Shown one piece after another: positions 47,383 to 58,908 of a DNA stretch of 64,000 nucleotides. This DNA comes from Balanoglossus misakiensis (Eukaryota; Hemichordata). Position numbers and translations under genes: made by a program. Location: assembly GCA_040954595.2 (NCBI GenBank), contig CM082587.2:6696001-6760000 (forward strand), written 5' to 3'. The notes below the pieces were generated by a model. That model searched no databases. It saw only the letters and a list, made by a program, of their open reading frames with translations, and was not told the origin of the DNA. Positions within the stretch are counted from its first letter, which is position 1; each line of letters starts with the position of its first letter.

Positions 47383-49394
47383 AATTTTTCGCGGACATAC
47401 AAATTGACAGGAATAATCTAGCCCTGTACAGTCCGAGATTTGTCAATGGCGAAGAGTCACGTGATTGTTCGTTTGTAGAATACCATGATCTTTCATATCA
47501 ATGAAGATAAAAAAAAATACTAATTTAATATCTCCACATTGTATTGGCCATCAGTATATATTTTCCTGTTTTGTTCCATCACTCATGACAAGTTTGGTGT
47601 AATGCGCAACATAGTTTGGCGACGACTCTGCTTTTATGGGTATACTGTACCCGTGGCTAGAGGCTTTTGAACCTAATATCAGCTTATTACTTATACTTAT
47701 TGATTCTATTATTCACATAGTTGTTATTAGTAGTAAGCTTTACCATTAGTGATGAGCTTTACACATAACAAAAAATTCCTGTTTTGAATTATCTACTTGT
47801 GATTGTATTAAATTCTCTTCTATTGTATGCAACATCCTATAGTTCAGTATGAACATATTTCTTGTCGGTAAGAATTCCTTTGTGTATTCGTACCGTATAC
47901 TAGTATTTTATTGACACTGGGTTTCCGTTATGTTTTTTCTGCACGGCACCCACTTGTAGGCGAGTATTGAAGTTGACGTGTACGAAGTTTCTACATTACC
48001 ATCTGTGGTATTTGCACTAGCGTGGCATAATATGTATCTCGGTGTATTTTAGTGTGTGAGGGGTTTTCTTGTTTAGCTTTGTACATTTATAAATACATGT
48101 ATACAGATGGCGTAAGGTATCTCCACGGATATGTATTCCTGACAGAGCCATTTAGATATTTCGACCACACAAAAAAACTGTACCTGGAGTGCGAGAAAAG
48201 AGTTGACTCACCATTTTAACCCATAGTTTAGACACCCTAACGGAAACACCCTTTTATCTATTTATTTCTGTTTCCAAAATCATCTGGTGAACAACATGTA
48301 GAATATTCAGGAAAATGGCGATATGTTTTTAGTTTTGAGTAGTCCGGATCCCTTATTTCAAATGAACCATTAGACGATATTGTCGGTATTCTCACTACTG
48401 TTACGATTGTACTACGAATGCATAGAATTTAAATATCAGTGGTGGATGAACAATAAGGGTGTACGTCATTAACATAGCATTAGCTGTAGTAGCCGTACAC
48501 CTGGGTATTTTGAATATTACGTAAGGGTTTTTGATTTTTGACTCTCGGCGACGGCAGTCAAGTGGCGTGAGCCGAACAGAAAACAGACAAGTTGCACTCG
48601 GCCATGAGCGACGGGGACTGGAATCTTGTAATCCACGTGGGAGCTCGGTGTTGAAGTTCAGCACGTCGGGTATGTCCTGTTGGTTTGAATTCAGCGTTGC
48701 TCTCGGACTTAAAATGCATGTCTATGCCAGCAACTGTAAGTGAAGTGAACCTGTTAATTTCTTCTGAGAGGACTTCAGGAAAGAACTTTGTGCGAAAGCA
48801 GCACGCCAGCGTGAACCATCGTCGGGTCGGTGCAGAGAACTCACGGAACACTGAATTATCGCGTCCGCTCACCACGTGTGTAATATTACCGCGGAACTGA
48901 TACAAGTTTCTTGAGGACATTACAATATTTGAGTAAGAACCCTAGTAACATTTAAGTTTCAGTGCTTGTACTGTGATATTACTTTTCTTCCTGTGACAAA
49001 TAGATTCGCAGTGAAACGTATAACTTTGGGTGTTCAGTGTATCATTGTAGTTGCTGTCTGGGTGTTTGTGTTGCGAGTTTTTGGTTCGTAACACTACCTT
49101 CATGTTGAACTAATGGGCGCTCACAACCTAAACAATGCTGGGTCTTTGAATCAGAACAAAATAGCAAAATGTGAAAACGATAAAATAATTCAGACTCGGC
49201 AGTTTTATCACTATTATACAACGATGTACTGCATTCGTTTCACAAATGTTAGAGTTGCCAACAAAATTCAGATTTCTGCCGACATAGTGATTTACCCGGG
49301 GGCGCCATTTCCATTGACCAAGATTTCTCGTGCTATATAGCAGATGGGATGACAAGACTGCAGAATGACCGATAATTGAAGTATGTTCAAAAGC

Positions 49395-49560
49395 ATTTCA
49401 TCAAGATTCATAGAACCATGGCGTCATTGAAGATAATGGCACTAAAGAAAACACCACCCGGTACCTACTTGATATATGTCGAGTATTTGCTGTTCTGGAG
49501 GAGATATAGACAGGACTCTTGACATTCTACTGACAGACGTGACTGACAGATCTGACTGAA
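49395..49560 (+). repeat. dispersed repeat, copy 2
   Basis: The head block ATCAAGATTCATAGAACCAT, followed by GGCGTCATTGAAGATAATGG, matches the copies at 42650 and 49690. The tail is reduced to interspersed GACAGA/TGACAG words near 49530-49560. Confidence 0.5.
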
Positions 49561-49689
49561 AATGAACTTCAGATTTTTGCCGACAACATGATCATTGCCC
49601 GCCATTTCCAACGTAAAAGATCTAATTGATTTAATGCAATGATAAACTCCGACTGCGAGGAGGTCTAGTGAGGTACTTCAAAAGTATCC

Positions 49690-49828
49690 GTTCGATACTA
49701 TTCGTCAAGATTCATAAAACAATGACTTCGTTAAGATAATGACACGTAAACATAACGCCATATGTTATTCTTTATACATGTGTATTTGTTGCCTTGTAAT
49801 AGAGACGTTGTAAAAACTAACATTTAAC

Positions 49829-49876
<48 letters not shown>

Positions 49877-49900
49877 TGACTGACTGACTGACTGACTGAC
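49690..49900 (+). repeat. dispersed repeat with (CAGA)n tail, copy 3
   Basis: The head block GTCAAGATTCATAAAACAAT, followed by GACTTCGTTAAGATAATGAC, leads about 70 bp later into a (CAGA)n then (CTGA)n array at 49829-49900. Confidence 0.6.
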
Positions 49901-50514
49901 GGCTGTTTGGTGGTTAGTCGAGCGGTCCGTCGACCGGGCAGGTATAAGCAGGCTGACTGGCTGAGTGCTGGGAGTGGGTGACGGATGAACCGACATTGCG
50001 CGCAGCCGGACGGGCGAGGATGCCACGTCACACAAATAGAGATTATCGGGCTGGAAGCTATTTTCTACTTACAGGGTTTCTACAGGCAACACCACTCGGC
50101 TTTATCAGCCGTAGCATACCTTGTCATTATTTTACAGATTATTTACCGCCCCCGGTCCAGCTGTCTTGGTGGCCCTACGCACACTGGCACTTAAAACGTT
50201 TTTTTTTAAAACCATGATGTAGACTTTTGACCCCATCAAAAACGTACCATTGTCCCCACCCCTTCGGCAAATGTTGAGTCTGTGATTTGTAGTTTCAAGT
50301 ATCCTGGGTACACCTATAGGGCCGGTCTTGGAAAAAAATATGTCCAAACGTTCCGAAATGCGTTCCCGGGATGCGTTTCACCTTAAACGATTTCTCTTAG
50401 CCTGAGGCACCAACACTTCACCAGGACTAGGCAAACACAAACTCTCTGTCATGGAAACTAATCCGGCCAATGCAACGAAATGATTCATATTTATTTTTAG
50501 AAATAGTCTTAATC

Positions 50515-51095
50515 CTTAATATCGATCGAAATCCTCTATGAATAAAAACTGCAACTGAGTCATTTAAATGATTAACGTGCAGTGGTGATACTGTCACGAT
50601 GGAATGTAGTAGCTGATAAAATAGTCGTGTTATTAGGTAGAATGACTATTTGATTATCATACCCTCGACACCTGCTACACAACTTCTTAGGTTCAAATTT
50701 TCATATGGCCGAAAAACTTTACTTTGATTTTAAGACCCCCAATGTTCCAAAGTCGACTTATTCTTCGGACGTTGGCCGCATTCCTGGCTTTAATTAGATA
50801 TGTATCGATCGAAACCGCTCCATTTGAATAAAACACCTGAATCGTGTAAATGATTAACGTAGAGGTATGTATATAAGTGCTGTGGTATGGAATGCACCCA
50901 CTAATGCAAACCGCTTATTAGCTTTAAATAGTCGTTTCATTAGGTGGAATGAGTTTGAATACCATAACTTCAACACCTGCTACACGGTAAGTTAAAGTTT
51001 CTCGGTTCATGGTTGATCGATTAACTTCTTCATAGGCCCCAAATCATCCACATGTAATTTGATTTTAAGACTCCTACGGTTTCAAATCAGTACTG
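50515..51095 (+). repeat. diverged tandem duplication, two units of ~285 bp
   Basis: Unit A (about 50515-50775) and unit B (about 50800-51095) share ordered blocks: ATCGATCGAAA, AAATGATTAACGT, ATTAGGT(A/G)GAATGA, ACACCTGCTACAC and TTTGATTTTAAGAC. Sequence between the blocks has diverged strongly. Confidence 0.65.
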
Positions 51096-52112
51096 AGCAT
51101 CGATGTCGTCGGTGAAATTAACATTTTTTCTCAGAACGGGCTTTACTATTTCCTCTGACTATATCCCCGCTTTTGTTTCGCCTGGTTCTGTTCTCTAAGC
51201 TGTCGTGGTCTCGTTTGAGTTCATTTACCCTGATCCAGCGACAATCTTATTGCTGGTACTTTGTTGTTCATTTTCACATATCTTTAACATCTCGCCCTCA
51301 ATGTTGTCCATTGCGTTCGATCGGTAGCAGTCTAATTGTTCATGTATGGCTACCGACTCGGAGTGACCTTAATTATTAAGTGTTGGCATTGATATCTGAA
51401 AGATCGTTCCAAATTGAAAGTTCAGTCGCAGAATTGGAAATAGTTGTTGTACCGAAGGGCCTTAGTTTCAGTAGGCATAGGGTCTATGGTTTAGGTGGCC
51501 GCGGGTTTCTCTGTATGTCACATGCTACTTGCGATCACCAGAAGACCGATCTGGAACAATCCCACAGTCAACGACAGCTGACCGTTGAATAGGTATGACG
51601 ATGGGGCAGCCATCTTGGGTAGCTTCAGCTAACGCTCTCTGTTCAAGAAGCACCCATGCGTCGCATACAGTGGGGTCTGGATGACTGGTTGGACGGTGAA
51701 ATGGCGAAAGGCTTGAGAAAGAATCGAGAAACGTCAATTTCTGGATCATTTTGCAGAGCTGGACCGTCGCACGCGTTGCTTTATTTTAGTGACGTCACCC
51801 CTTTATTTTTTGTGAGGACATTCTTGAATTAAAATTGTCGCGCGAAGGAAAATTAACACACGGGCCACACAGTTGAATACGTAGCTTTACATGTTTACTT
51901 TTAGCGCGTATTGGCGGCTTCGGCGACGTCTGTTTTGAAGCGATTTTGAAGGTTTAAAAGGTACATTTAAAGTATTTTAAAAGTGATTTTGTTGTGCATA
52001 TTGACTTCAGTTTCATATTCTACTTCCTCCGTCATGATATAATGATACGCATTTTTCTGCCTGTCAACACCTACTTCCACGTTTTTCATTTACTCTTTGA
52101 TGCCAGGATATA

Positions 52113-55100
52113 ATGAACGTTGAAAAAGAAGAAATATCGCTCAAAAATGGACTTAAAGTGCTCATCAGTGACGAAGAAAGTGGTTATGATAGTTTACCGC
52201 CGGATCCGGAAGGTAACAGATATAGAAACAATTAGCTTGATAGAAAGACATACATACATACAAATAGGCAAAGTCAATCAATCAAAGGCGAAAAGGCAAA
52301 ATTTTAATGCTAATAGGTCCACCAGTAGGGATTTGCCAAGCCTTTATAGCCAATCCAGAAGGCTGTCAGCAAGCAACGGAATGACAAAATCAGTGGTACT
52401 TAAAAACATAGTGAAAGAAAGAACGGTCCCTGATATCGTAAAATAGAGTAATGTCATTTCCCGCAAAACTAAAGTTGTTATAAAATATTCGCCCCGGTTT
52501 GAATTTACTTATTCATTTACAGCAGTTGGTGATGTAGCAAAGAAGGAAAATGTTGCAAGCGAAGGAAACAGGCAGTTTGATTATCTTTCCGGTGCTAAAG
52601 TAGTATTTAAAGTTAGACCTAGTAACACAGGCGAAAAGGTGAGTCACTTTGTGAGCGACACTCCTGCAAAATACAACAAAACAAAACTGTGTACATGTTT
52701 CGTGACGAGGCATTGCCTGTGCTAATGCCGAGGTCAAACGATCATGACCTTGGATCTCCTGGTCGATCGAGAGATCCGAAAATGTGCTGACGTAATGACT
52801 TATTGAACAAGACTGACTGTGCAGTTTTTCAGGTCTGATTTACAATTTCTTCGACAAGTAACAGAGGAATGCTATAATTATAGAGCTTAGTATTCATACC
52901 CAGGTATTTGCACCAACAACGCGCATTAAAATGCATAAAAACAACGAGATTATGCATTATTCTTGAATTAAATTAGCCAGAACAACTCAAATGTATTTAT
53001 AGAGTATACGTTTGTGGAAAACAAACAGTCTATACGTCAGCAGTGTATAATTTATAGATTGTACGTCAGCCCTACATGCATGGTCACCCAAATATGTCGT
53101 ATGTATCGGATGGTTTAAACCTCTAGAATGCATACATATGTATTTATAAACCAATGTAGTCGTGTCTGATTGAGGTGTACATTTATAACTGTGTATATCT
53201 TTTAATGATTCAGTGTTTTATTTGTCCACTACGTTTTTTTCTTCCATATTGGCCCTGCCTAAAAGCATGTACACACGGAGCAATGCGTATTGTATTTGAA
53301 TATCAGTTCCACATCAATATTCAACGATTTACGTATACTTGCAAATTGCACACATACAATTTGTGTGTTTTTATATGAATTCTGCTGACACTGCGGTTGA
53401 TATGTGATAGATGTGAGGATATGAAATGTAATGCATTAATTCTCTGTAATTTTAAAAGAAAATACTTGTACTGGAGATATCACCGTCCACCTGTCTGGAA
53501 ATTCCGTCCGATGCCATTGATAGAGAAATTGGTGTCTGGGCAAGAATGACTCAAGATCCACCCCATTCACTGAATCTGGGAGACCACGAATTCCTGGTGA
53601 CTGACATATTGGAACTAGGATTGGAGCCTCACAGTCGGGATTTCCACTTCAAAAAACCTGTCGTATTCCGTTTGCAAATAGACGCTCGACACGCACCTCA
53701 CAAGACGCAAGAGATCGTGGTAAGGTCAGCAGACGAGAAAGGCCACTGGAGTGATTTGGCAACCAAACTGGCAAGTATGAACTTCTAGCTTCTCTTTTCG
53801 ATTTTTGCTTACAAAACAATTGACAATATTTTGTGATTGTAAGATATCCAGAAATATTGTAAAAATAAACTCTAAAACTTTTGCTCTTGTTTTTTTTCAG
53901 TACAAGTTATTAGAATTGCTATTTTTTAAACAAAATTATTACTAGATTGCAATTTTTAATCATTTTAATACATCTCTAAATAGGAGTATAGGCCTTCAGC
54001 CGATCGCAAATACGGAGAGGTGACAGCAACAATGGACCATTTCTGTCACCTCATCGTAGTTTTGAAGCCAGTCCAGCAACCCTTCGATGTGGATCCGCTT
54101 GAACACAACGTACACCTATCCCTCACCAAAGACTCAGTGTCGGTTGGCAAGGTTGACAGTGTATCCGACACAAAAAGCAAGGTCCGTCTGACTGTTGAGG
54201 TGAGTTTGTGACTACAACACTTAATTGAAGATACATGTATGTCTTTGGAAGGTGTAAATAATGTTAACTTCGAGTTCTTGTATTGGCAATGCCTCTGTCG
54301 TTTCCTTATACAATGTATATTTAAACCCTGGTCTGGGTTTATACACCGTATATACATTTTGGTGTACACATGCATGAACACATATAAACGTGTGGTGTGC
54401 ACTCGCTTCTTACTGTCTGTCTGTTTGTCTGTCGAATCTATAGGTTCAGAAAGTCAATAAAGAATGCTTGCAACAGGCTTGTGAAATGACCGCGAACTGT
54501 TGGAGGGAAATGATCACGTTTGATACAGTGATGAAGATCAAGAAGTTCCAGGCCGACTTTCAGTCATTTAACATAAGCATGCCAGTTCCCACAAGTGAGG
54601 AAAATGTTGCCAAGTTAAGAGAGGAAGGAAGGTTGAAGATTCTGCGAGATAATAACGACGACAAGTGGTCTGATATTTCCGCTGACAATATAATAAAGAC
54701 CGACGAAACGGAAGCGGTGGTAACTTTCAAGGCGAAGGCTTTTGAAAGGTATTTAGATTTTCATTTGAAGGACCTGTGAATTTTGTATAATTTCTCTCGT
54801 CATATTTTATTTGCGTCGGCCTTACAAATGAGTCGAACCTATACCGTTGCTCTTTTCCCCTTTCCTTTGCAGTGGCGATACCCGCTACACCGTCCTTGTG
54901 ATTGCCAAGCGGGGTATTAAAATCGAAGAAATCGTCGGTTATGTCAATCGGGCGACCGAAATAATGAGGAGAGGTTGGAAACTGGTCCAGTTCGTGCTTC
55001 TCCAGCATCAGGAAGACCAAAACAACTTGCTCGTGGATTGTTTGGCGAGTGAAACGCGTGACGCACGATTGGAAGAGATGAGCAAATTCGGGTTCGATCA

Positions 55101-57130
55101 ATCGGGAGGACACATTCCTTTCACCAGTGAAGTGTATGTCGCCGAGGGTGAGACCATCAGCTTGGAGGCAAGTGGTGAATATATCCGTCGTATAGAAGAC
55201 AAGATCACCTTCTACTCCGGCAGACAGAACCACAAAGAGTTGGCCGTTGACCTGAGTCAGAACGCACCGAAGCACTCAACGGATACATTAATATTTAAAG
55301 GTTTGGTAGACTTCAAGTTCTTGGGGTTACTTCAGCGCGAGGCCGGCGGTGTACAAGAACCAGAGAGAGAAAAGGCAACGCTGAGGTTTGCGATAGCCAA
55401 AGTAAGTGCAGATATTCATGATAAAACATAATCATTACCTTCTTGAATATAACCCATAGCAGCTATATCCCGGAAATCTTTGACATAAAGGCACGCTAAC
55501 AAACAGACATGTCACACTTACAAATCCAACAACAGACACTTGTTTGTTTGGGCGATTATGAAAATGCCTCACATTTTTTTTTTGGGGGGGGGGGGGCATA
55601 AAAGGAAATATATATCTTAGACGTATCTCTATCCCCTACCCCCTTCCGTACCTTACCAACCAAGCAACTTACCCCCTCCCAAACACCCACCCACCCGGCA
55701 CCTATACCTACATTTCTGCATCGTTTAATAATTTTCCGTAGGAACCCGGGACTGATCATTCAAGTTCATACAGCGTGATGAAATGCGGTTGGTGCATTTT
55801 TCCATTTTAATTATGTGTGATTAATTTTAATCAGTGAACGGAATATTTAATGAAATAAATGCGTCTCATGCAATGAAATAACACTCATATATTATGCTCT
55901 GCTGTCACGTGTTGTGTTGTGTTGTGTTGTATTGTATTGTATTGTATTGTATTGTATTGTATTGTATTGTATTGTATTGTATTGTATTGTATTGTATTGC
56001 ATTGCATTGCATTGCATTGCATTGCATTGCATTGCATTGCATTGCATTGCATTGCATTGCATTGTATGGTATTGTATTGCATTGCATTGCATTGCATTGC
56101 ATTGCATTGCATTGTATTGTATTGTATTGTATTGTATTGTATTGTATTGTATTGTATTGTATTGTATTGTATTGTATTGTATTGTATTGTATTGTATTGT
56201 ATTGTATTGTATTGTATTGTTCACAGATGATCTCCCTATTGCAATCAAAACATTGAAGGGCAGGCTGTCAGCAAAGGAATGGAAACCACTGGCTCGAGAA
56301 CTAGGTGTGTCTGACGCAGAATTGTCCCGTATAGAGTATAACAACCCGAATGATGTCGAAGAAATGATTCATGAGATGTTTAATCATTGGAAGAAGCAGT
56401 CAGGAAAGAATGCCACGCTGTCAGTGTTGATTAAAGCGTTAGATAAACTTGACATAAGAAACCTGGCTGACGCTTATCGGAGTAAACTCAGTGTTGAAGG
56501 TACGTGTAATTCATGTCTATTGGTCTACGTTGACATTGCCATGACAACTTGGGCACGCACAATTAAAGTTGAGGGGTATCACGTACTTGCGATTTGTTTA
56601 CAGAATTGACACCCTTAAAATGTCGTTTTTCATTCTGGGGCATTGTAAAACGCAAACACTTTTTATCATTTAAATGTGTGGTTATCGTGTACAATCGGGG
56701 AAATTAGGGAGGTTTTTGAAAAAAAATCAACAAAGTGTTAGCAAGTACCGGAAATATTATTATGATCGAAAGTAGTGCCGAATTAATAATGATATACAGA
56801 TTATTCTTGTTAACTTTCTAATGGCGAAATTCAAGTTATAATGTTCTCGAAACGCCCTTATGACAGTGTACTCCAGGGGTATCTAAAATGGATCTCCGTA
56901 TACTTACGTTCCGAGTCCCACCTATGCAGAAAGTAGTTGTGAACGCAGCCATACTGTTTCATGCCTTCATCACAGATACAGTAGTTGAGCAACGTTCACA
57001 GAGACCGACCACCGCCCCTACCACCAGTGCTGCTGAAGGAAATGCACGTTCAGCGACTGGGTCAAGAATACCAAAACCCACACTCAGAGGCGCGAACAGT
57101 AGCGCACGTGGACGAGAATGGAAACCGTAA
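52113..57130 (+). CDS. ZU5-ZU5-UPA-death-domain protein (PIDD/UNC5/ankyrin class)
   Basis: Nine coding exons give about 683 residues: 52113-52212, 52523-52638, 53459-53770, 53984-54199, 54444-54748, 54873-55401, 55742-55787, 56227-56499, 56976-57130 (TAA). All phases agree; the intron after exon 3 uses GC-AG. The ATG lies 6 nt after an acceptor (TGCCAG). There is an acidic N-terminus, then a ZU5-type domain (about residues 60-205, ending DHFCHLIVVLKP), a second ZU5-like region (about 206-365, FQSFNISMPVP ... TRYTVLVIAKRG), a UPA-like domain (about 365-525, IPFTSEVYVAEGETISLEAS) and a death domain (about 545-630, DLPIAIKTLKGRLSAKEWKP ... NLADAYRSKL). The tail is basic and Pro/Thr-rich. There is no signal peptide or membrane helix, so it is cytosolic. 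The order equals that of PIDD1 and ankyrins minus LRRs or ankyrin repeats. A role in death-domain signalling is inferred. Exon 7 (46 nt) is the least certain; it is required by phase. Confidence 0.88.
54038..54046 (+). other. HFC motif at the end of the first ZU5 domain
   Basis: Codons CAT TTC TGT encode His195-Phe196-Cys197 within DHFCHLIVVLKP. In PIDD1 and UNC5CL the equivalent position of ZU5 carries His-Phe-Ser, the autoproteolysis site. Here Cys takes the place of Ser. Confidence 0.5.
55909..56220 (+). repeat. ATTGT/ATTGC pentanucleotide array abutting a splice acceptor
   Basis: The block order is a few GTGTT units, ATTGT x13 (55931-55995), ATTGC x13 (55996-56060), ATTGTATGGTATTGT, ATTGC x7 (56076-56110) and ATTGT x22 (56111-56220). 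The next six bases, TCACAG, are the acceptor of exon 8 of the ZU5 gene. All frames are open because of the 5-bp period; none is a protein gene. Confidence 0.95.
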
Positions 57131-58315
57131 CCGCATGCAGTTGCAGGTACCCAAGAATTTCTGCTGACTGGAGGAAAACCGCTATTTTGTTTACTGTATC
57201 ATGATCATTTTGGATGTTTGTGTTTGAAGTTTAATATTTTGTCACCGTTCTGCACACGTGTTACACCTGTAGAACACTTTGTCAGAGCTGTGACTGGTCA
57301 AATCATTGTCAAACCGTCCTCTCACGGAATTTTCCCTCGGTCAATTTAACAGTATTTAACACCAGTGCGTTGAGATCATAATCGATAGTCTATACACCTA
57401 TTCCCACGACACTGATATTACAATATTCATCCGTCCGTACACGTGATTTGAAATCTACGATCCGTCCAATAATGTCAAGTCTTTCAAGGGTATGCTAATT
57501 TTGCTTTCAGATCGGCAAAACAGTAAAATCTCACATTTTCAATGAGTCGGCCATGCTATGAAATGTGAATTGATATGAGGCATGAATTCTGACAAGTTTG
57601 TATTTCAACTCGTTGTCTTGGACTTTTTATGTGTGCTGTTGTTGCTGTTGTTCCAAAACACTTTATGTTTGATGTGACACAGTTTTTCGTTTGCACCTAT
57701 ACATGATGGTAATGTATTTAGAAGTGGTGTGTGTTTACAAATATTTTTGTATCCTCTGTAGATTTTGCCTGAGAATCTCGAGAAATCAATACATGAAGAC
57801 GTTTTCAATTTGTTTGGGACTTCCGTCCGTTTTTAGGTATTACGCGCCTCGGGGACAGATTTAAAGAAAATATGTAATCCTCCAAACCGTCCAATTCGTT
57901 GCTATATTTACAGTTAAGTCTTTCGGGATTCTGTGTGAAAACAAAGAAAAAAAATATTGTTCATTTTGATACATTACTGGGGGCGGGTAATGTTCGAAAG
58001 GTAATGCTCATTATGGCAGTCAATAATCGATAATTGTTTTAACAATTTGAAGAATATCATACTTAAATTCAAAATTCCGTCCATATTTCGACATTTCACA
58101 GCCAAGTATGTAATTGTAAATGTTTTTAAACATACATGAATTTGTAATAAGGAAAATTAAAAGTCATGCGTCATCTTTCAAAGTAATATGTTGAGATGCA
58201 GCGATGCCTTCACACGTGGCAGCCGAAAGCATATACTCAAGAAAACATAAGAGGGCGCGCTTTCTGGAAATCGTGCATATGAACTAAGCCCAGAATCGAT
58301 CAGCTGTTCGGAAGA

Positions 58316-58908
58316 CTGGGGCGCATTCGATTTGCACGATCATGATTGTGATTGGCGTGACGTCATTGTTGAAAGCGAGGCTGTAAACAAAACGGAATAG
58401 TGTAATCATGTTTACATGTAATGGCTGCCATCAGCGTCGGTGCGTACTTTTACGATTAACATGTTGTAAAATACTCAATTTTTGTTAGACACAACAAACT
58501 GAAAAACGAAAGACTTATCATAATTACCGAGCGAACTCTCCCTAAACCCAGTACAGTAGAATACGATAGGCAGACCGCGGACTGGCGCCCTGACATTTTT
58601 TTTGATCCATGGTAAAAACGAAGTATAATAAAAATAAAATATAGCACTTATAATTCAACTTGCGTCTAACAACTTAAAATATCGCAATACAAGTCAAACT
58701 CTGCTCTTGGGAGTTTTAAAATTACCGCCGCTTCGGTACCGGCTGCTGCGTCGTCCGCCATTTTTGTGTGTTTAATCACAACAATCACGCTCGGAGGCAT
58801 GATTGTTGTGATTGTCAATCATGATTATGATTGGGCGTTTTCGAACGCACAATCACGATCACGATTGGCCAATCACAATCATGATCGTGCAAATCGAATG
58901 CGCCCCAG
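58316..58908. mobile_element. 593-bp MITE with perfect 40-bp terminal inverted repeats
   Basis: Bases 58316-58355 are the exact reverse complement of 58869-58908 (outer end CTGGGGCGCATTCGATTTGC). The interior is noncoding and carries a further hairpin around 58774-58812 (AATCACAACAATCA / TGATTGTTGTGATT) plus many ATCATGATTGTGATTG words near both ends. Perfect termini indicate recent insertion. No clear target-site duplication is visible, so the superfamily is undetermined. Confidence 0.85.

Larger units (their letters stand above)
47383..52106. other. intergenic region between the receptor and the ZU5/death-domain gene
   Basis: It holds the receptor 3' UTR at the left and the promoter plus probable 5' leader of the ZU5 gene at the right. 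There is no convincing coding exon. It contains two dispersed repeat copies (about 49395-49560 and 49690-49900) and an old tandem duplication (50515-51095). A perfect TGACGTCA is at 51790. Confidence 0.5.

Noticed and set aside
55892-56344. Long open frames on both strands through the pentanucleotide array
   Set aside because: A 5-bp repeat without stop words is open in all frames by construction; only the downstream death-domain part of one frame is genuine coding sequence.
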